Of a DNA stretch of 64,000 nt, positions 18,232-28,561 are shown piece by piece. Both the position numbers and the translations under genes were made by a program. The stretch is taken from NCBI RefSeq assembly GCF_001976145.1, contig NZ_MOXD01000010.1, forward strand, positions 62,201 through 126,200. The letters run 5' to 3'. Each line of letters starts with the position of its first letter. Position 1 is the stretch's first letter. The notes beneath the pieces are model-generated. The model searched no databases, was not told where the DNA came from, and worked only from the letters and a program-made list of their open reading frames with translations. The stretch comes from Serratia oryzae. GTDB lineage: Bacteria; Pseudomonadota; Gammaproteobacteria; Enterobacterales; Enterobacteriaceae.

Positions 18232-18268
18232 CTCAAATAAAGGTTGAGCACTGCTTTGGTGCTCAACC
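18232..18268 (-). terminator. intrinsic terminator after speA
   Basis: On the minus strand GGTTGAGCAC pairs with GTGCTCAACC around seven bases, followed by TTTATTTG. It begins 14 bases after the speA stop. It separates speA from the fimbrial region. Confidence 0.8.
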
Positions 18269-18281
18269 CTTCCAGGCTTAA

Positions 18282-20258
18282 TTACTCATCTTCGAGATAG
18301 GTGTAGCCATAAAGCCCGGCTTCAAACTCTTCCACAAATTGTGCCTGTAATACGCTGTCCAGATCGGTTTGTTTTACCTGATCACGGAAGCGGGTCAGCA
18401 ACACTTTCGGATCGAGCTGCACGTATTCCAGCATATCAGCGACGGTATCCCCCTCGTCAGACAGCTCGGTTTCCACGCTGCCATCAGGGAAGACATACAC
18501 ATCTACCGAGGCCGTATCCCCAAACAGGTTATGCATGTTACCAAGGATCTCCTGGTAAGCCCCCACCATAAAGAAGCCCAGCGCGGGTGGGTTCTCAGGA
18601 TCGTACGGCGGCATTGGCATGGTTGTCGCCACCCCGTCGCCATCGACATAGTGATCGATAGTGCCGTCAGAATCACAGGTAATATCCAGCAGCACGGCGC
18701 GGCCTTCCGGCGGCTTATCCAACCCTTCCAGCGGTAATACCGGGAACAACTGGTCGATGCCCCAGGCATCCGGCATGGATTGGAACAACGAGAAATTGAC
18801 GTAAAACTTATCCGCCATCCGCTCCTGCAGCTCATCAATAATCGGGCGGTGAGCGCGATTGCTGGGATCAAGCTGCTGCTGGATCTTGTTGCAGATGTTC
18901 AGATACAGCTGCTCAGCCCAGGCACGCTTGGTCAGATCCAGCATGCCGTGAGCATACTGGGTATGCACATCGTGCAGGTCCATCTGGCTGTCGTGCAACC
19001 ATTCACGCAGTGAGCGGCGGTTTTCCGGTTCATTCAGCTCCTGCCAGGTTTCCCACATGCTTTCCAACGCGCGCGGGGCATCGTCAGCCGGTGGAAGCGG
19101 ATCGCAGAACTCATTACGCTCAACGCCAATCACATTAGAGACCAACACCGTGTGATGAGCCGTAACGGCACGGCCAGATTCGGTGATCACCGTGGGGTGC
19201 GGCAGGCCATGCTCATTACAGGCATCACCGATCCCCCAGATCACGTTGTTGGCATATTCGTTCAAGCCGTAGTTCACCGAACAATCAGACTGCGAACGTG
19301 TGCCTTCGTAATCGACCCCCAGGCCGCCACCCACGTCGAAGCATTGAATGTTGACGCCCAGCTTGTGCAGTTCCACATAGAAACGCGCTGATTCACGCAC
19401 GCCGGTGGCAATATCACGAATATTCGCCAACTGCGAACCCAAGTGGAAATGCAGCAGTTGCAGGCTTTCTAGGCGGCCCGCTGCACGCAGGGTTTCCACC
19501 AGCTTCAGCACCTGCACCGCCGCCAGACCGAACTTGGATTTCTCACCACCGCTCGACTGCCACTTGCCCGAGCCCTGTGAGGCTAAACGCGCGCGCACAC
19601 CGAGACGCGGCACCACGTTCAAACGCTCGGCTTCTTCCAGCACCAGTTGGATCTCCGACATTTTCTCGATCACCAGGTACACTTTATGCCCCAGCTTTTC
19701 ACCGATCAGCGCCAGACGAATATATTCACGATCTTTATAGCCGTTGCAGACGATCACCGAACGAGTCATGCCGGCATGGGCCAGCACGGCCATCAGTTCC
19801 GCCTTCGAGCCAGCCTCTAATCCTAGCGGTTCGCCAGAGTTAACCAGGGATTCAATCACCCGGCGGTGCTGGTTGACTTTGATCGGGTAAACCAGGAAGT
19901 AGCCACCTTCATAGCCGAAAGATTCACGCGCCCGCTTGAATGCGGCGTTAATCGAACGCAAACGGTGCTGCAAAATCTGCGGGAAGCAGAACAAGGCTGG
20001 CAGACGTTGGCCGTCTTTTTGCCGTTCTTTCACCAGTTCGGCGAGATCGACACGCGCATGCGGGACGTCCGGATCCGGGCACACGCTGATATGGCCCAGT
20101 TCGTTGACGTCATAATAATTGTTGCCCCAGTAGGCGACGTTATAAGTACGCAGCATCTTGCTGGCATTAAGATCATTCATGGCAACCTCCTGCATGGAGC
20201 GCAAAGATAAATTTTCATCCGCTACTGACGGATGGTGAATCAACAGATCATCAGACAT
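18282..20258 (-). CDS. speA: biosynthetic arginine decarboxylase SpeA
   Basis: SpeA is a PLP enzyme that converts arginine to agmatine, the first step of the arginine route to putrescine. The 658 residues equal E. coli SpeA, and the two match throughout. The PLP lysine is in [12 protein letters not shown], the phosphate site is [10 protein letters not shown], and the catalytic cysteine region is [15 protein letters not shown]. The C-terminus [11 protein letters not shown] is identical to E. coli. The ATG at 20258 follows GAGGCGAGTA. A longer frame from 20279 is less likely. The start overlaps the end of a yqgB homologue. The partner speB is far away on the other side of the fimbrial clusters. 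Confidence 0.97.
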   Translation of the reverse strand: MSDDLLIHHPSVADENLSLRSMQEVAMNDLNASKMLRTYNVAYWGNNYYDVNELGHISVCPDPDVPHARVDLAELVKERQKDGQRLPALFCFPQILQHRLRSINAAFKRARESFGYEGGYFLVYPIKVNQHRRVIESLVNSGEPLGLEAGSKAELMAVLAHAGMTRSVIVCNGYKDREYIRLALIGEKLGHKVYLVIEKMSEIQLVLEEAERLNVVPRLGVRARLASQGSGKWQSSGGEKSKFGLAAVQVLKLVETLRAAGRLESLQLLHFHLGSQLANIRDIATGVRESARFYVELHKLGVNIQCFDVGGGLGVDYEGTRSQSDCSVNYGLNEYANNVIWGIGDACNEHGLPHPTVITESGRAVTAHHTVLVSNVIGVERNEFCDPLPPADDAPRALESMWETWQELNEPENRRSLREWLHDSQMDLHDVHTQYAHGMLDLTKRAWAEQLYLNICNKIQQQLDPSNRAHRPIIDELQERMADKFYVNFSLFQSMPDAWGIDQLFPVLPLEGLDKPPEGRAVLLDITCDSDGTIDHYVDGDGVATTMPMPPYDPENPPALGFFMVGAYQEILGNMHNLFGDTASVDVYVFPDGSVETELSDEGDTVADMLEYVQLDPKVLLTRFRDQVKQTDLDSVLQAQFVEEFEAGLYGYTYLEDE

Positions 20259-20412
20259 TACTCGCCTCATATCGCACACCGGCGATACAGTCAGCCACTA
20301 TCGCAGCTAAAATCTGTGATAACAACCCAACAACTCGCCATCTTTGCAGTGAATTAATCTGCCGTTCATAGCATGCGATCGGTTGATACCCAATAGATTT
20401 ATTGTAAGACAC
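20251..20412 (-). CDS. yqgB: YqgB-like small protein overlapping the speA start
   Basis: This open frame of 53 codons ends 8 bases inside speA. Its core [10 protein letters not shown] followed by [14 protein letters not shown] aligns without gaps with E. coli YqgB (ERQ, then GLLSQFQAAIVVNC), which also lies directly before speA. The likely start is the GTG at 20412, with AGAAGG ten bases upstream. The frame stays open further upstream, so the start is uncertain. E. coli YqgB has 43 residues. The function is unknown. The overlap suggests translation coupled to speA. Confidence 0.62.
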   Translation of the reverse strand: MSYNKSIGYQPIACYERQINSLQRWRVVGLLSQILAAIVADCIAGVRYEASNV

Positions 20413-21127
20413 CCTATCCAAACCTTCTGAATCGGGGCAAAAAAGATCCCACAGAAAAGCAGCAGGCTACCCTTGTTCAGTGCTTCAGACGGGCGTTAGC
20501 CGGCCCGAGAATCCTGAGTAGCGCCCATATGCGTATAACATCGGGTAGATGGTGTGGAGACAAGACGGGAAATAACAGAAGAATAGGCGCCAGAACGGCA
20601 CTGCTGTTGAGAGCCAACAACCGGTAGACAACGGATCATTAATCCAACCACCTCCACGCACGTCGCTCGGAATGAACGACTAAGCCTCTATATAGTGTAA
20701 GAACGTGAACGTTCAGTGAAGCGGCGGCACCACTTATCGGGTGCCTACGGTGGTTATGATGCCGTGGGCTGGAATTTAAGCAAAACCACACTGTGCATCA
20801 AATGAACCGCGCGCGCCGTTTATACCGAACCCCCAGGGAAAATGCAAAATGAAAATTCGCCAGAAACTGTTTCAAGCGCTGAAAATGGCGTCAGCAACCT
20901 AATGTAAAAGTTCCAGGGTAAAAAATTACTGGCAATCCGGCTAAAGGCTGACCTAAAATAGACGTCCAGATGTTAATACATCTATACTGGTTAACTGCTT
21001 AACGGCTTTGCCTGAGGGGCGTTGCAGGATGCATCTCGCCATCAGCGGAAGACCCTTCGCTTTGATGCCCGGAGCTCCAGCGCTGTGCAGTAATTTCTAA
21101 CCCGTCTTATGCAAGGTAAAGAACACA
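20413..21127. other. speA-metK divergent intergenic region
   Basis: The right part (20959-20991) holds the metK promoter and MetJ boxes. On the minus strand two overlapping open frames precede yqgB: 47 codons from an ATG at 20639 and 58 codons from a GTG at 20661. A GGAGG lies 11 bases before the ATG. A GAACGTGAACGTTC dyad lies near 20702 and a GGCACC/GGTGCC hairpin near 20726. Their role is unknown. Confidence 0.5.
20959..20991 (+). promoter_or_regulatory. metK promoter with tandem MetJ boxes
   Basis: Four adjacent 8-base units begin at 20960: AGACGTCC, AGATGTTA, ATACATCT and ATACTGGT. They match the met box AGACGTCT at about 7, 5, 6 and 4 positions. A -10 hexamer TATACT (20983-20988) lies 18 bases after TAGACG. 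The boxes thus cover the promoter, as expected for repression by MetJ with SAM. Confidence 0.78.
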
Positions 21128-22282
21128 ATGGCTAAACACCTCTTCACGTCCGAATCTGTCTCTGAAGGGCATCCGGATAAGATTGCCGACCAGATCTCTG
21201 ATGCCGTTCTCGACGCCATTTTAGAGCAAGATCCTAAAGCACGCGTAGCCTGTGAAACCTACGTGAAAACCGGCATGGTCTTGGTTGGCGGTGAGATCAC
21301 CACCAGCGCCTGGGTTGATATCGAAGAGATCACCCGCAAAACCGTGCGCGAAATTGGTTACGTCCATTCCGATATGGGCTTTGACGCCAACTCTTGTGCG
21401 GTGTTGAGCGCCATCGGTAAACAATCGCCGGATATCAATCAGGGCGTTGACCGTGCCGATCCGCTAGAACAGGGTGCTGGCGATCAGGGCCTGATGTTTG
21501 GCTATGCCACCAACGAAACCGACGTGCTGATGCCTGCACCAATCACTTATGCACACCGTCTGGTTCAGCGCCAGGCTGAAGTACGTAAGAATGGCACGCT
21601 GCCTTGGCTGCGCCCGGACGCCAAAAGCCAGGTCACCTTTCAATATGACGAAGGTAAAATCGTGGGTATCGATGCGGTGGTGCTTTCCACCCAGCATTGC
21701 GAAGATATCGCACTGAAAGATCTGCAAGAAGCGGTGATGGAAGAGATCATCAAGCCGGTTCTGCCCGCAGAATGGCTCAGCGCCAGCACCAAATACCACA
21801 TTAACCCAACCGGCCGTTTCGTTATTGGTGGCCCAATGGGCGACTGTGGGCTGACTGGGCGTAAAATCATCGTGGATACCTACGGTGGTATGGCGCGTCA
21901 CGGCGGTGGCGCGTTCTCCGGTAAAGATCCTTCCAAGGTTGACCGCTCAGCGGCTTACGCGGCGCGTTATGTAGCCAAAAACATCGTTGCGGCAGGCTTG
22001 GCCGATCGCTGTGAGATCCAGGTTTCCTACGCTATCGGCGTGGCAGAACCGACTTCCATCATGGTGGAAACCTTCGGTACTGAGAAAGTCGCTACCGAGC
22101 AGTTGACCCTGCTGGTGCGCGAGTTCTTCGACTTGCGCCCATACGGCCTGATCCAGATGATGGACCTGCTGCAACCGATCTACCGCGAAACCGCGGCTTA
22201 CGGTCACTTTGGCCGCGAACACTTCCCATGGGAAGCGACCGACAAAGCCGCGCAGTTGCGTGAAGCGGCCGGCCTGAAGTAA
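21128..22282 (+). CDS. metK: S-adenosylmethionine synthetase MetK
   Basis: MetK makes SAM from methionine and ATP. The 384 residues match E. coli MetK in length and sequence. The ATP and metal signatures are present: [18 protein letters not shown] near the N-terminus, [12 protein letters not shown] in the middle and the glycine-rich [20 protein letters not shown] loop. The gene is divergent from speA as in E. coli and follows MetJ boxes. Its product also feeds SpeD, encoded later in the window, for spermidine synthesis. A strong hairpin follows the gene. Confidence 0.98.
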   Translation: MAKHLFTSESVSEGHPDKIADQISDAVLDAILEQDPKARVACETYVKTGMVLVGGEITTSAWVDIEEITRKTVREIGYVHSDMGFDANSCAVLSAIGKQSPDINQGVDRADPLEQGAGDQGLMFGYATNETDVLMPAPITYAHRLVQRQAEVRKNGTLPWLRPDAKSQVTFQYDEGKIVGIDAVVLSTQHCEDIALKDLQEAVMEEIIKPVLPAEWLSASTKYHINPTGRFVIGGPMGDCGLTGRKIIVDTYGGMARHGGGAFSGKDPSKVDRSAAYAARYVAKNIVAAGLADRCEIQVSYAIGVAEPTSIMVETFGTEKVATEQLTLLVREFFDLRPYGLIQMMDLLQPIYRETAAYGHFGREHFPWEATDKAAQLREAAGLK

Positions 22283-22299
22283 GTTTGTCTTTCAGTTGT

Positions 22300-22334
22300 A
22301 ACAACGGCGGGCCAGTGGCTCGCCGTTGTTGTTT
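22300..22334 (+). terminator. hairpin terminator after metK
   Basis: The arms AACAACGGCG and CGCCGTTGTT pair perfectly, with a further GCC/GGC stem inside, and GTTTG follows. A second strong hairpin (CAACGGGCGGGAG/CTCCCGCCGTTG) lies at 22370-22396. Confidence 0.7.
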
Positions 22335-22407
22335 GAGTGGATGGGTGCTCATAGATCAAACCGCCAACAACCAACGGGCGGGAGCTAACTCCCGCCGTTG
22401 GGTTGCC

Positions 22408-22561
22408 TTACCGTTCGGATTCGTAGGCCAGAATAGCTGCAACCTCCTATGTTGCCCGATCGAATGCGCAGCTCACAAATCTTGCTACGTGTTATCCATA
22501 CCAATGATATTACCGTGGCACAAATAACGACCAGTTTTACGACATCACCTTTGTTCAGCAT
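22408..22561 (-). pseudogene. Hok/Gef-family type I toxin gene broken by a +1 frameshift
   Basis: From the ATG at 22561, after the strong site AAGGAGAAGGAGG, the frame encodes MLNKGDVVKLVVICATVISL and then WITRSKICELRIRSGNI. This has the single transmembrane segment and the ICELRI(R)xGN motif of Hok toxins. The expected ending EVAAILAYESER then appears one base out of frame and stops at 22408. One extra G in the GGAGG run at 22444-22448 explains the shift. Without it the product would be a normal Hok of 50 residues. As written the protein has a wrong C-terminus. A sequencing error in that run cannot be excluded. A predicted antisense RNA gene lies beside it. Confidence 0.78.
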
Positions 22562-22611
22562 CTTGCCTCCTTCTCCTTGCCTTGCGGCGGGTGAGAGGCT
22601 AACCTAACGTT

Positions 22612-22667
22612 GTCTGGCGTTAGAGTTGGCCTCGGGTTGATATCATCGACTCGGGGCTTTTCTCTTT
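22612..22667 (+). ncRNA. predicted Sok-like antisense RNA
   Basis: A possible promoter (TTGCCT at 22577, 17-base spacer, TAACCT at 22600) points into the hok leader from the opposite strand. An intrinsic terminator follows at 22629-22657: nine pairs including two G-U, then TTTTCTCTTT. The RNA of about 55 bases would be complementary to the hok mRNA leader, the arrangement of hok/sok systems. The promoter is weak and the exact ends are guesses. Confidence 0.5.
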
Positions 22668-22846
22668 GCACCTTTCGTTCAGGCTCCAGATACAAAGATC
22701 CAGAGTACCCGCGCGCAGTATATTCATCTCTCAGCCCATAAGATCTGCCGTTTTATCTGCGAATGCCCAGGTTGCGCAGTGCCACGCAACGCCTTGTAAC
22801 AGCCTGAAAAAAGCGCAGCAATGCAGAGTACCAACGTGATAAATAC

Positions 22847-22876
22847 AAAAAAGCCCGCAACAAAAAGTCACGGGCC
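22847..22876 (-). terminator. intrinsic terminator after mrcB
   Basis: On the minus strand GCCCG pairs with CGGGC around a TGACTTTTTGTTG loop and is followed by TTTTTTG. It begins about 20 bases after the mrcB stop. Confidence 0.7.
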
Positions 22877-22896
22877 TGATAACACAAAAAGCTTAA

Positions 22897-25401
22897 TTAC
22901 TGACCAAACATGTCCTTAATCCAGCCCGCAACGCCGTTGGCATCTTTCTGTTCACCTGACGGTTGCTGTTGCTGCTGTTGTTCAGCCGCCTGGCCTGCCT
23001 GGCATAACCCCTGCGGGTTTTCAGTCCAGACCGGGATAGTGCGTGAGCCACCGCCGCCACAGACAAAGTTACCGGCAGTATCAATCCCCATCTGGCTGAT
23101 CCCTTCCGGCTGTTGCAGCATCAGCGGCAATGGCGTCTGGTTTTCCAGATAGCGGCGATACAGGGTCAAAGCACCGTTAGCACCGGTCAGCTTGGCCGGG
23201 CCGTTGTTGTCGCGCCCAACCCAGGCAATCGCCACTTCTTTACCGTCGATCCCGGCAAACCAGCTATCACGCAGATCGTTGGTGGTACCGGTTTTCGCCG
23301 CCAGATTGTAGTTCGGGAATTTCACCGACAGCGAACGGGAGGTTCCGCGCGCCACGCCTTGCTGCATGGCATACAACGTAAGGTAGGCCGCCTGGGCTGG
23401 CACCATACGCTCCGCCTGCGGGAAGCTCTGATACAGCACCGAACCGTCTTCTGCAATCACCGAGCGTACCGCAGACAGCGGCGCACGGTTACCGCCGCTG
23501 GCAATGGTCTGATATTCCTGCGCGACTTCCATTGGCGTCAGGCCAATCGCCCCCAGCAGCATAGAAGGCACCGGGGTAATTGCCGTTTTCGGGATGCCCA
23601 AGCGTTGTAAGGTGGCGCTGATCTGATCCAGCCCCACCGACATCCCCAGATTTACCGTAGGTATATTGAGGGAGTTCGCCAACGCATCCACCAGCATCAC
23701 CCGACCACGGAACTGGCGATCGTAGTTGTTCGGCTGCCACAGGCTGCCGTTCGGTAACTTGAGCGACAGCGGCTGATCTGCCAACCAGGTATTAAGACGG
23801 TATTTATCCGGTTCTGACAGCGCCGCCAAATAAGTTGGCGGTTTGGCCAGCGAACCAACCAGACGACGTGCCTGAAGTGCGCGGTTAAAACCAGCAAACT
23901 GTGGATTAGCCCCGCCCACCATGGCACGCACTTCTCCGGTGAAGCGATCGACGATCACCATCGCTGCTTCAAGATCGTCGAGATGACGCGCAGCGCGCAA
24001 AGCCGGGATCCCCTCCTCGACGGCCTTCTCAGCCGCATCCTGCGAAACCGGGTCCTGCGTGGTGAAAATCTTCACGCCGGAAAGATCGTTAACCTTATCG
24101 CCCAGTTTGTTCTGCAGTTCCTGACGCACCAGTTGCATAAACGCAGGCTGCGGTGAAATCACTCCGCCCTTCGGCTGAACACCCAGCGGGCGGGCACTCA
24201 GCATGTTATACAGCTCGGCATCGATCACCCCCTGGTTCTGCAACAGCTTCAGCACCACATTGCGGCGTTCCAAAGCCAACTGAGGGTTACGCCAAGGGTT
24301 GTACAGCGATGCGCCTTTCACCATGCCCACCAGCAGCGCCTGCTGATCGAGACTCAGTTCATCCACCGGACGGCCAAAGTAATACAGGCTAGCCAGCGGG
24401 AAACCGCGGATCTGATCGCTGCCGCTCTGGCCGAGATACACTTCGTTCAGGTACAGCTCCAGAATGCGGTCTTTGCTATAGCGATAATCCATCAACAGCG
24501 CCATATAGGCTTCGTTGAGCTTACGCGCCAGCGAACGCTCGTTGGTCAGGAACAGGTTCTTCACCAACTGCTGGGTCAGGGTACTGCCCCCTTGCACCGC
24601 GCGCCCGGCGGTCAGGTTGGCCAGCACCGCACGGCCAATAGAGTAAGGGCTAACACCATCATGCTCATAGAAACGGCGGTCTTCGGTCGCCAGCAGCGTA
24701 TCCACCAGCAGATCCGGGAAGCCAGAGCGCGGCACAAACAGGCGCTGTTCACCGTTTGGCGACTGCAACATGGTGATCAAGCGGGGATCGAGACGGAAGA
24801 AACCAAAGCTGCGCTGGTTTTCCATATTCACGATTTTTGCCAGACCGTTATTCTGGAAATCCAGCCGCGCGTGGATCTGGCCCTCTTTGCCGTCTGGGAA
24901 ATCAAACGGACGACGCAGCATCTCAATGCTGTTGCCCTGCACGGTGAATTCGCCCGGGCGCGTCATACGGCTGACTTGGCGATATTGCATCCCTTCCAGC
25001 AGATTGATCATTTCCTTTTTACTGTAGGGCATGCCGGGTTCCAGGTTGACCATGCGGCCATACACCGCCGCCGGTAACTGCCAGACTTTACCGTCGATAC
25101 GGCTGCGGATCTGGGAATCCAGATAGATGCCGTAAATCGCCAGCAGCACGGCGACCACCAGGAACAGTTTGATCAACAGGCCAAGCCAGCGGCGTTTCTT
25201 GCGTGGAGGACTCGCTTTTACCTTACGCGGCATGCGTTCTTCCTCGACATCGTATTCATCATCGTCATACTCATCCTGATACTCGTCGTCTTCGTAATCA
25301 TCATAATCGTCATCACGACGACGGCGCGCCGGTTTACGCGGCACGTTACGTTTTGGTTGTTTCCCTTTGCGCCCGATAGGCTCGCGGTCATCCCCAGCCA
25401 T
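22897..25401 (-). CDS. mrcB: bifunctional penicillin-binding protein 1b
   Basis: PBP1b polymerises glycan strands and crosslinks peptides of peptidoglycan at the inner membrane. The 834 residues are close to the 844 of E. coli. The cytoplasmic tail is very acidic and basic in blocks ([19 protein letters not shown], then RKKRRW). One transmembrane helix follows ([20 protein letters not shown]). The UB2H region, the GT51 glycosyltransferase ([20 protein letters not shown], with the catalytic glutamate) and the transpeptidase come next. The transpeptidase serine motif region is [17 protein letters not shown], where the serine lies in [21 protein letters not shown] holds the KTG motif. The tail has a glutamine-rich stretch. 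The neighbouring hrpB is on the same strand. Confidence 0.97.
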   Translation of the reverse strand: MAGDDREPIGRKGKQPKRNVPRKPARRRRDDDYDDYEDDEYQDEYDDDEYDVEEERMPRKVKASPPRKKRRWLGLLIKLFLVVAVLLAIYGIYLDSQIRSRIDGKVWQLPAAVYGRMVNLEPGMPYSKKEMINLLEGMQYRQVSRMTRPGEFTVQGNSIEMLRRPFDFPDGKEGQIHARLDFQNNGLAKIVNMENQRSFGFFRLDPRLITMLQSPNGEQRLFVPRSGFPDLLVDTLLATEDRRFYEHDGVSPYSIGRAVLANLTAGRAVQGGSTLTQQLVKNLFLTNERSLARKLNEAYMALLMDYRYSKDRILELYLNEVYLGQSGSDQIRGFPLASLYYFGRPVDELSLDQQALLVGMVKGASLYNPWRNPQLALERRNVVLKLLQNQGVIDAELYNMLSARPLGVQPKGGVISPQPAFMQLVRQELQNKLGDKVNDLSGVKIFTTQDPVSQDAAEKAVEEGIPALRAARHLDDLEAAMVIVDRFTGEVRAMVGGANPQFAGFNRALQARRLVGSLAKPPTYLAALSEPDKYRLNTWLADQPLSLKLPNGSLWQPNNYDRQFRGRVMLVDALANSLNIPTVNLGMSVGLDQISATLQRLGIPKTAITPVPSMLLGAIGLTPMEVAQEYQTIASGGNRAPLSAVRSVIAEDGSVLYQSFPQAERMVPAQAAYLTLYAMQQGVARGTSRSLSVKFPNYNLAAKTGTTNDLRDSWFAGIDGKEVAIAWVGRDNNGPAKLTGANGALTLYRRYLENQTPLPLMLQQPEGISQMGIDTAGNFVCGGGGSRTIPVWTENPQGLCQAGQAAEQQQQQQPSGEQKDANGVAGWIKDMFGQ

Positions 25402-25500
25402 TGCTGTCGTTCTCCACGCTTACGGCACTGGTAGCCGATATTTTGTCGCTTAATCTGTTCTTGCGCCTCTAGGCTGAACAGAAGAAACATCTGAATTATT

Positions 25501-27951
25501 TTACTGATATTTTTTGGTGCGCCTGGTGGGCGCAGTATTGGCCGGATCGTCCGGCCAGACGTGTTTCGGGTAGCGCCCCTTCATCTCTTTTTGCACTTCC
25601 CGATAAGCCCCTTGCCAAAAAGCCGCCAGATCGCCGGTGATCTGCAACGGCCGGTGCGCCGGTGAGAGTAACTCAAGCACCACCGCGATGCGACCTTCGG
25701 CCAGCATCGGGCTGTGCTGTTCACCAAACATCTCCTGTAAACGCACGGCCAGAGCCGGGGGCTTGTCGGCATCATAACGGATCGGCAGGCGGCTACCGGT
25801 CGGCACAGTGTAATGAGTGGGTAAGGCATTATCCAGCCGCTGTTTCTGCTGCCAGTTCAGTAAGCGGCCTAGTGCTTCGGCGATGTTGACCTGCTTTAGC
25901 CCACGCAGATCGCGCACGCCGTTCAGCGAGGGCAGCAGCCAGGTTTCCAGGCTTTCCAGCAAGGCTGCATCATCCACCTGCGGCCATGCGGCTTCCGGCA
26001 ACCAGCGCTGTGCACATTGCAGACGCAGGCGTAATTGTTCCGCGGCAGTATCCCAGTTAAGCACCGCTATGCCCTGCCCTCGCACCCAGCCGATAAGCGC
26101 CTGTTGCAGCTCCTCATCGGCCGGTTTGGCCAAAGGCTGAGCACGCAGCGTCAAACGGCCAATCTGCTGGCGCTTCCAGGCACGCAAGGAGCCTTTTTCT
26201 TCATCCCACTCTACCGCCGTCTGGCTGCTGACCAAGGCGGGCAATTGGGCCACCAGCGCGTCAACCTCCACCGGTAACGCCAGCAGGATTCGGGCATCCG
26301 GGCTGTTATGGCCTTGTAACAGACTGGGGATAATCAGCCAAGGGGCCCGCGACAGCGCTTCGTCCTGACTCATTGCCGCCCCCATCCCGTTGGCCAGCAG
26401 ATAGCGGCCATCCTGCCCGCGCCGCTGGGCAATGCGATCGGCAAATCCCTGTGCTAACAGCGGGGCCGCCAGATCGGCATCAACCTGCCCCGCTTTTTGT
26501 GGTAAGCGCTTACTAAGTTGGGTAGCACGGCGCTGCCAGTGCGGCTGCGGACGGCTCAACCAGTAACCGATGTCCATCTGCCCACTCCGCGGTGGTTCCT
26601 CCAGCAGCGCTGCCAGCAGTGCCGCCGTGGCCAAACCGTCGCCCCCCAATGCCGCACCGGCGCACAGCATCGCCGCCAAACGTGGCTCACAGCCAAGTCC
26701 GGCCATCTGGCGGCCTTGGGTGGTGAGTTTTTCAGCGTCGTCAATAGCGCCCAAAGATTGCAGCAAACGGCGGGCGGTGGCCAGCGCTAAGGCAGGTGGC
26801 CGATCGAGCCAGGTGAGTTGCCCGGCATCCACGCAGCCCCACTGCAACAGTTCAAGCCAAAAACTGGCGAGATCGCTTTGCAGTATCTCCGGCTCGGCGT
26901 GTTCCGCCGCACGTTCCGCCTGCTCTTTGGCAAACAAATGCCAGCAGATACCGGGCTCCAGGCGCCCGGCACGCCCGGCGCGCTGGATCATCGAGGCCTG
27001 GCTGATGCGCTGCGTTACCAGCCGGGTCAGGCCGTTACGCACGTCGTAGCGCGCTACCCGTTCCAAACCGCTGTCCACCACCAGCCGGATACCTTCGATC
27101 GTCAGGCTGGTTTCAGCAATGTTGGTGGCCAACACCACTTTACGCCGCCCGCTGGCAGCGTGTTGGATCGCTTTTTGCTGCTGTGCCAGCGGCAGCGCAC
27201 CGTACAGCGGGCAGAGATCGGTATCAGCCGCCACTTCGCCGGTCAGGCGCTCCAGCACGCGGTTGATCTCCACCACGCCGGGCAGGAACAGCAGCAACGA
27301 GCCGGGCTGTTCGGCCAACAGGCGTTTCACCGCGGTGGCAACCCCCTCTTCCAGCCGCTGATGGCTGGCCAGCGGCTGATATTGTCGCTCAACCGGATAG
27401 CTGCGCCCTTCTGATACCACGACCGGAGCCTCTGGCAGCAACTGTGACAGGCGCACGTTATCCAGCGTTGCCGACATGATCAGCAATTTCAGATCGTCAC
27501 GCAGCCCCTGCTGCACATCGAGCAGCAACGCCAGAGCCAGATCGGCTTGCAGGCTGCGCTCATGGAATTCATCGAGAATGATCAGCGAAACGCCCTGCAG
27601 TTCGGCGTCCTGCTGCAACATACGGGTGAGAATGCCCTCGGTCACCACTTCCAGCCGAGTATGCGGCCCGCTTTTGCTTTCGGCACGCATGCGGTAGCCG
27701 ACGGTCTGGCCGGGTTCTTCGCCAAGCTGCTGCGCCAGGCGGTAAGCAACGTTCTTGGCCGCCAGCCGCCGTGGTTCCAGCATAATGATGCGCCCCGCCA
27801 GCCCGGCATTGGCCAGGATCTGTAACGGCAGCCAGGTCGATTTACCTGCGCCGGTCGGGGCATGCAGTAATACCTGTGGGGCGGATTGTAATGCAGCGAG
27901 CAACTCATCAAGAACCGCGCTGACGGGCAGTGAAGACACAAAACTCTCCAT
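25501..27951 (-). CDS. hrpB: ATP-dependent helicase HrpB
   Basis: HrpB is a DEAH-box helicase of the DExH family with an unclear role. The protein has 816 residues (809 in E. coli). Motif I is APTGAGKSTWLPLQ, motif II ILDEFHERSL, motif III SATLDN, and motif VI is in QRAGRAGRLEPG. The C-terminus WPDDPANTAPTRRTKKY is nearly identical to E. coli. The start was set at the ATG at 27951 (MESFVSSLPVSAVL), which fits the family N-terminus. The frame is open to 27996 but the extra residues have no counterpart. The gene is divergent from thpR across a short gap and lies upstream of mrcB on the same strand. Confidence 0.95.
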   Translation of the reverse strand: MESFVSSLPVSAVLDELLAALQSAPQVLLHAPTGAGKSTWLPLQILANAGLAGRIIMLEPRRLAAKNVAYRLAQQLGEEPGQTVGYRMRAESKSGPHTRLEVVTEGILTRMLQQDAELQGVSLIILDEFHERSLQADLALALLLDVQQGLRDDLKLLIMSATLDNVRLSQLLPEAPVVVSEGRSYPVERQYQPLASHQRLEEGVATAVKRLLAEQPGSLLLFLPGVVEINRVLERLTGEVAADTDLCPLYGALPLAQQQKAIQHAASGRRKVVLATNIAETSLTIEGIRLVVDSGLERVARYDVRNGLTRLVTQRISQASMIQRAGRAGRLEPGICWHLFAKEQAERAAEHAEPEILQSDLASFWLELLQWGCVDAGQLTWLDRPPALALATARRLLQSLGAIDDAEKLTTQGRQMAGLGCEPRLAAMLCAGAALGGDGLATAALLAALLEEPPRSGQMDIGYWLSRPQPHWQRRATQLSKRLPQKAGQVDADLAAPLLAQGFADRIAQRRGQDGRYLLANGMGAAMSQDEALSRAPWLIIPSLLQGHNSPDARILLALPVEVDALVAQLPALVSSQTAVEWDEEKGSLRAWKRQQIGRLTLRAQPLAKPADEELQQALIGWVRGQGIAVLNWDTAAEQLRLRLQCAQRWLPEAAWPQVDDAALLESLETWLLPSLNGVRDLRGLKQVNIAEALGRLLNWQQKQRLDNALPTHYTVPTGSRLPIRYDADKPPALAVRLQEMFGEQHSPMLAEGRIAVVLELLSPAHRPLQITGDLAAFWQGAYREVQKEMKGRYPKHVWPDDPANTAPTRRTKKYQ

Positions 27952-28018
27952 GGGGTAGTTAATAGGCAGCGCACATTGTAGCATTACGCAAAGCATTTCA
28001 TTTATTTACCGGGGATCC

Positions 28019-28561
28019 ATGTCCAGTTCGCGTCGCCTGTTTTTTGCCCTGTCGTTGCCCGATGCCTTGCAGCAGCAGGTGATCCGCTGGCGCGCCGAGG
28101 CTTTTCCACCCGAAGCTGGCCGCCCGGTTGCCGCCGCCAATCTGCATCTGACGCTGGCATTTCTCGGCGATGTCAGCGCGCAGAAAGAACGGGCGCTGCA
28201 AACGTTGGCCGGGCGCATCAGGCAGACGGGCTTTAGCGTCTGCCTTGACGATCTCGGCCACTGGCCGCGCCCCGGCGTAGTGTGGCTCGGCAGCAAACGT
28301 GCGCCACGCGCGCTGCTGCAATTGGCGGAGCTATTACGTTCGCAGGCGGCACGCAGCGGTTGTTATCAAAGCCCGTTGCCGTTTCACCCGCATATCACCT
28401 TATTGCGGGCTGCCACCCAGCCCGTCGCCGTTCCGCCAGCCACGCCGGGCTGGATCTTCAGCGCCGATCACTTTTCTTTGTATCAATCAGCCGTTGAGCA
28501 TGGCCGTACCCGCTATCATCAGTTGGCACAGTGGCCGCTCAATAACCAGGATAATCCATGA
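28019..28561 (+). CDS. thpR: RNA 2',3'-cyclic phosphodiesterase (2H family)
   Basis: ThpR (formerly LigT) opens 2',3'-cyclic phosphates at RNA ends, and a reversible 2'-5' ligase activity is known for the family. The 180 residues have the two HxTx motifs of the 2H fold: [10 protein letters not shown] near residue 42 and PHITLLRA near residue 123. GGGGATCC precedes the ATG. The stop overlaps the sfsA start (ATGA), so the two are probably translated together as in E. coli. Confidence 0.92.
   Translation: MSSSRRLFFALSLPDALQQQVIRWRAEAFPPEAGRPVAAANLHLTLAFLGDVSAQKERALQTLAGRIRQTGFSVCLDDLGHWPRPGVVWLGSKRAPRALLQLAELLRSQAARSGCYQSPLPFHPHITLLRAATQPVAVPPATPGWIFSADHFSLYQSAVEHGRTRYHQLAQWPLNNQDNP

Larger units (their letters stand above)
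22562..22896. other. hok leader and gap before the mrcB end
   Basis: Apart from the hok leader, the predicted antisense RNA and the mrcB terminator, I see nothing in this stretch. Confidence 0.5.
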
